Assembly: GCA_003116875.1 (NCBI GenBank)
Contig: BCKT01000011.1
Span: 744,001-808,000, forward strand
Reading direction: 5' to 3'
DNA length: 64,000 bases
Origin: Takashimella koratensis
Taxonomy: Eukaryota; Basidiomycota; Tremellomycetes; Trichosporonales; Tetragoniomycetaceae
This document shows positions 63,997-64,000 of this stretch, piece after piece; position 1 is the stretch's first letter, and every line of letters starts with the position of its first letter. A program made the translations under genes and the position numbers. Under the pieces are notes generated by a model, which was given only the letters and a program-made list of their open reading frames with translations, made no database searches and was not told where the DNA came from.

Positions 63997-64000
63997 CCCT

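Overview
The window is nuclear DNA of a fungus, almost certainly a basidiomycete. Genes are dense and split by many short GT-AG introns, mostly with GTGAGT donors and CTGAC/CTAAC-like branch sites. The gene complement is fungal (F1-ATPase subunits, NAGK-AGPR fusion Arg5,6, Kar3-type kinesin, Npr3, PAK kinase, Btn1). An ELMO protein and the coding style fit Basidiomycota better than ascomycetes; I cannot name the class. I see no transposons, CRISPR arrays, rRNA or convincing tRNA genes.

Layout. 1-10.4 kb: 3' end of a Ccc2-type copper ATPase, dipeptidyl aminopeptidase, AP-2 sigma, Cox23 and a PQ-loop protein (Any1/SLC66A2 type). 10.4-14.1 kb: one orphan ORF in a repeat-rich, gene-poor stretch. 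14.1-22.4 kb: a multi-TM protein fused to a FemAB/GNAT-like domain, Qcr7 and an unknown protein. 22.8-39 kb: mitoribosomal mL59, F1-beta (ATP2), Arg5,6, kinesin-14, mitoribosomal bL21m and F1-alpha (ATP1). 40-64 kb: a nuclear-type unknown, glutamyl-tRNA synthetase, Btn1/CLN3, ELMO, an Apc15-like acidic protein, Npr3, Tad2 and a PAK kinase whose start lies at the window edge.

Strands alternate almost perfectly, so nearly every start faces another start across 200-420 bp. Six genes serve mitochondrial respiration or its translation (COX23, QCR7, mL59, ATP2, bL21m, ATP1), and a seventh, ARG5,6, encodes a mitochondrial matrix enzyme.

The most interesting signal is a short tandem element, two AACGCCG boxes 9-10 bp apart. 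It occurs in the mL59/ATP2 and bL21m/ATP1 divergent promoters and upstream of QCR7, and I did not see the pair elsewhere in the window. It may be the binding site of a regulator of nuclear genes for oxidative phosphorylation. Each F1 catalytic-head subunit gene is also head-to-head with a mitoribosomal large-subunit gene. Other points of note are micro-exons of 12 and 21 nt, four pure C runs of 23-37 nt, and an upstream ORF with a membrane-like segment overlapping the ELMO start.
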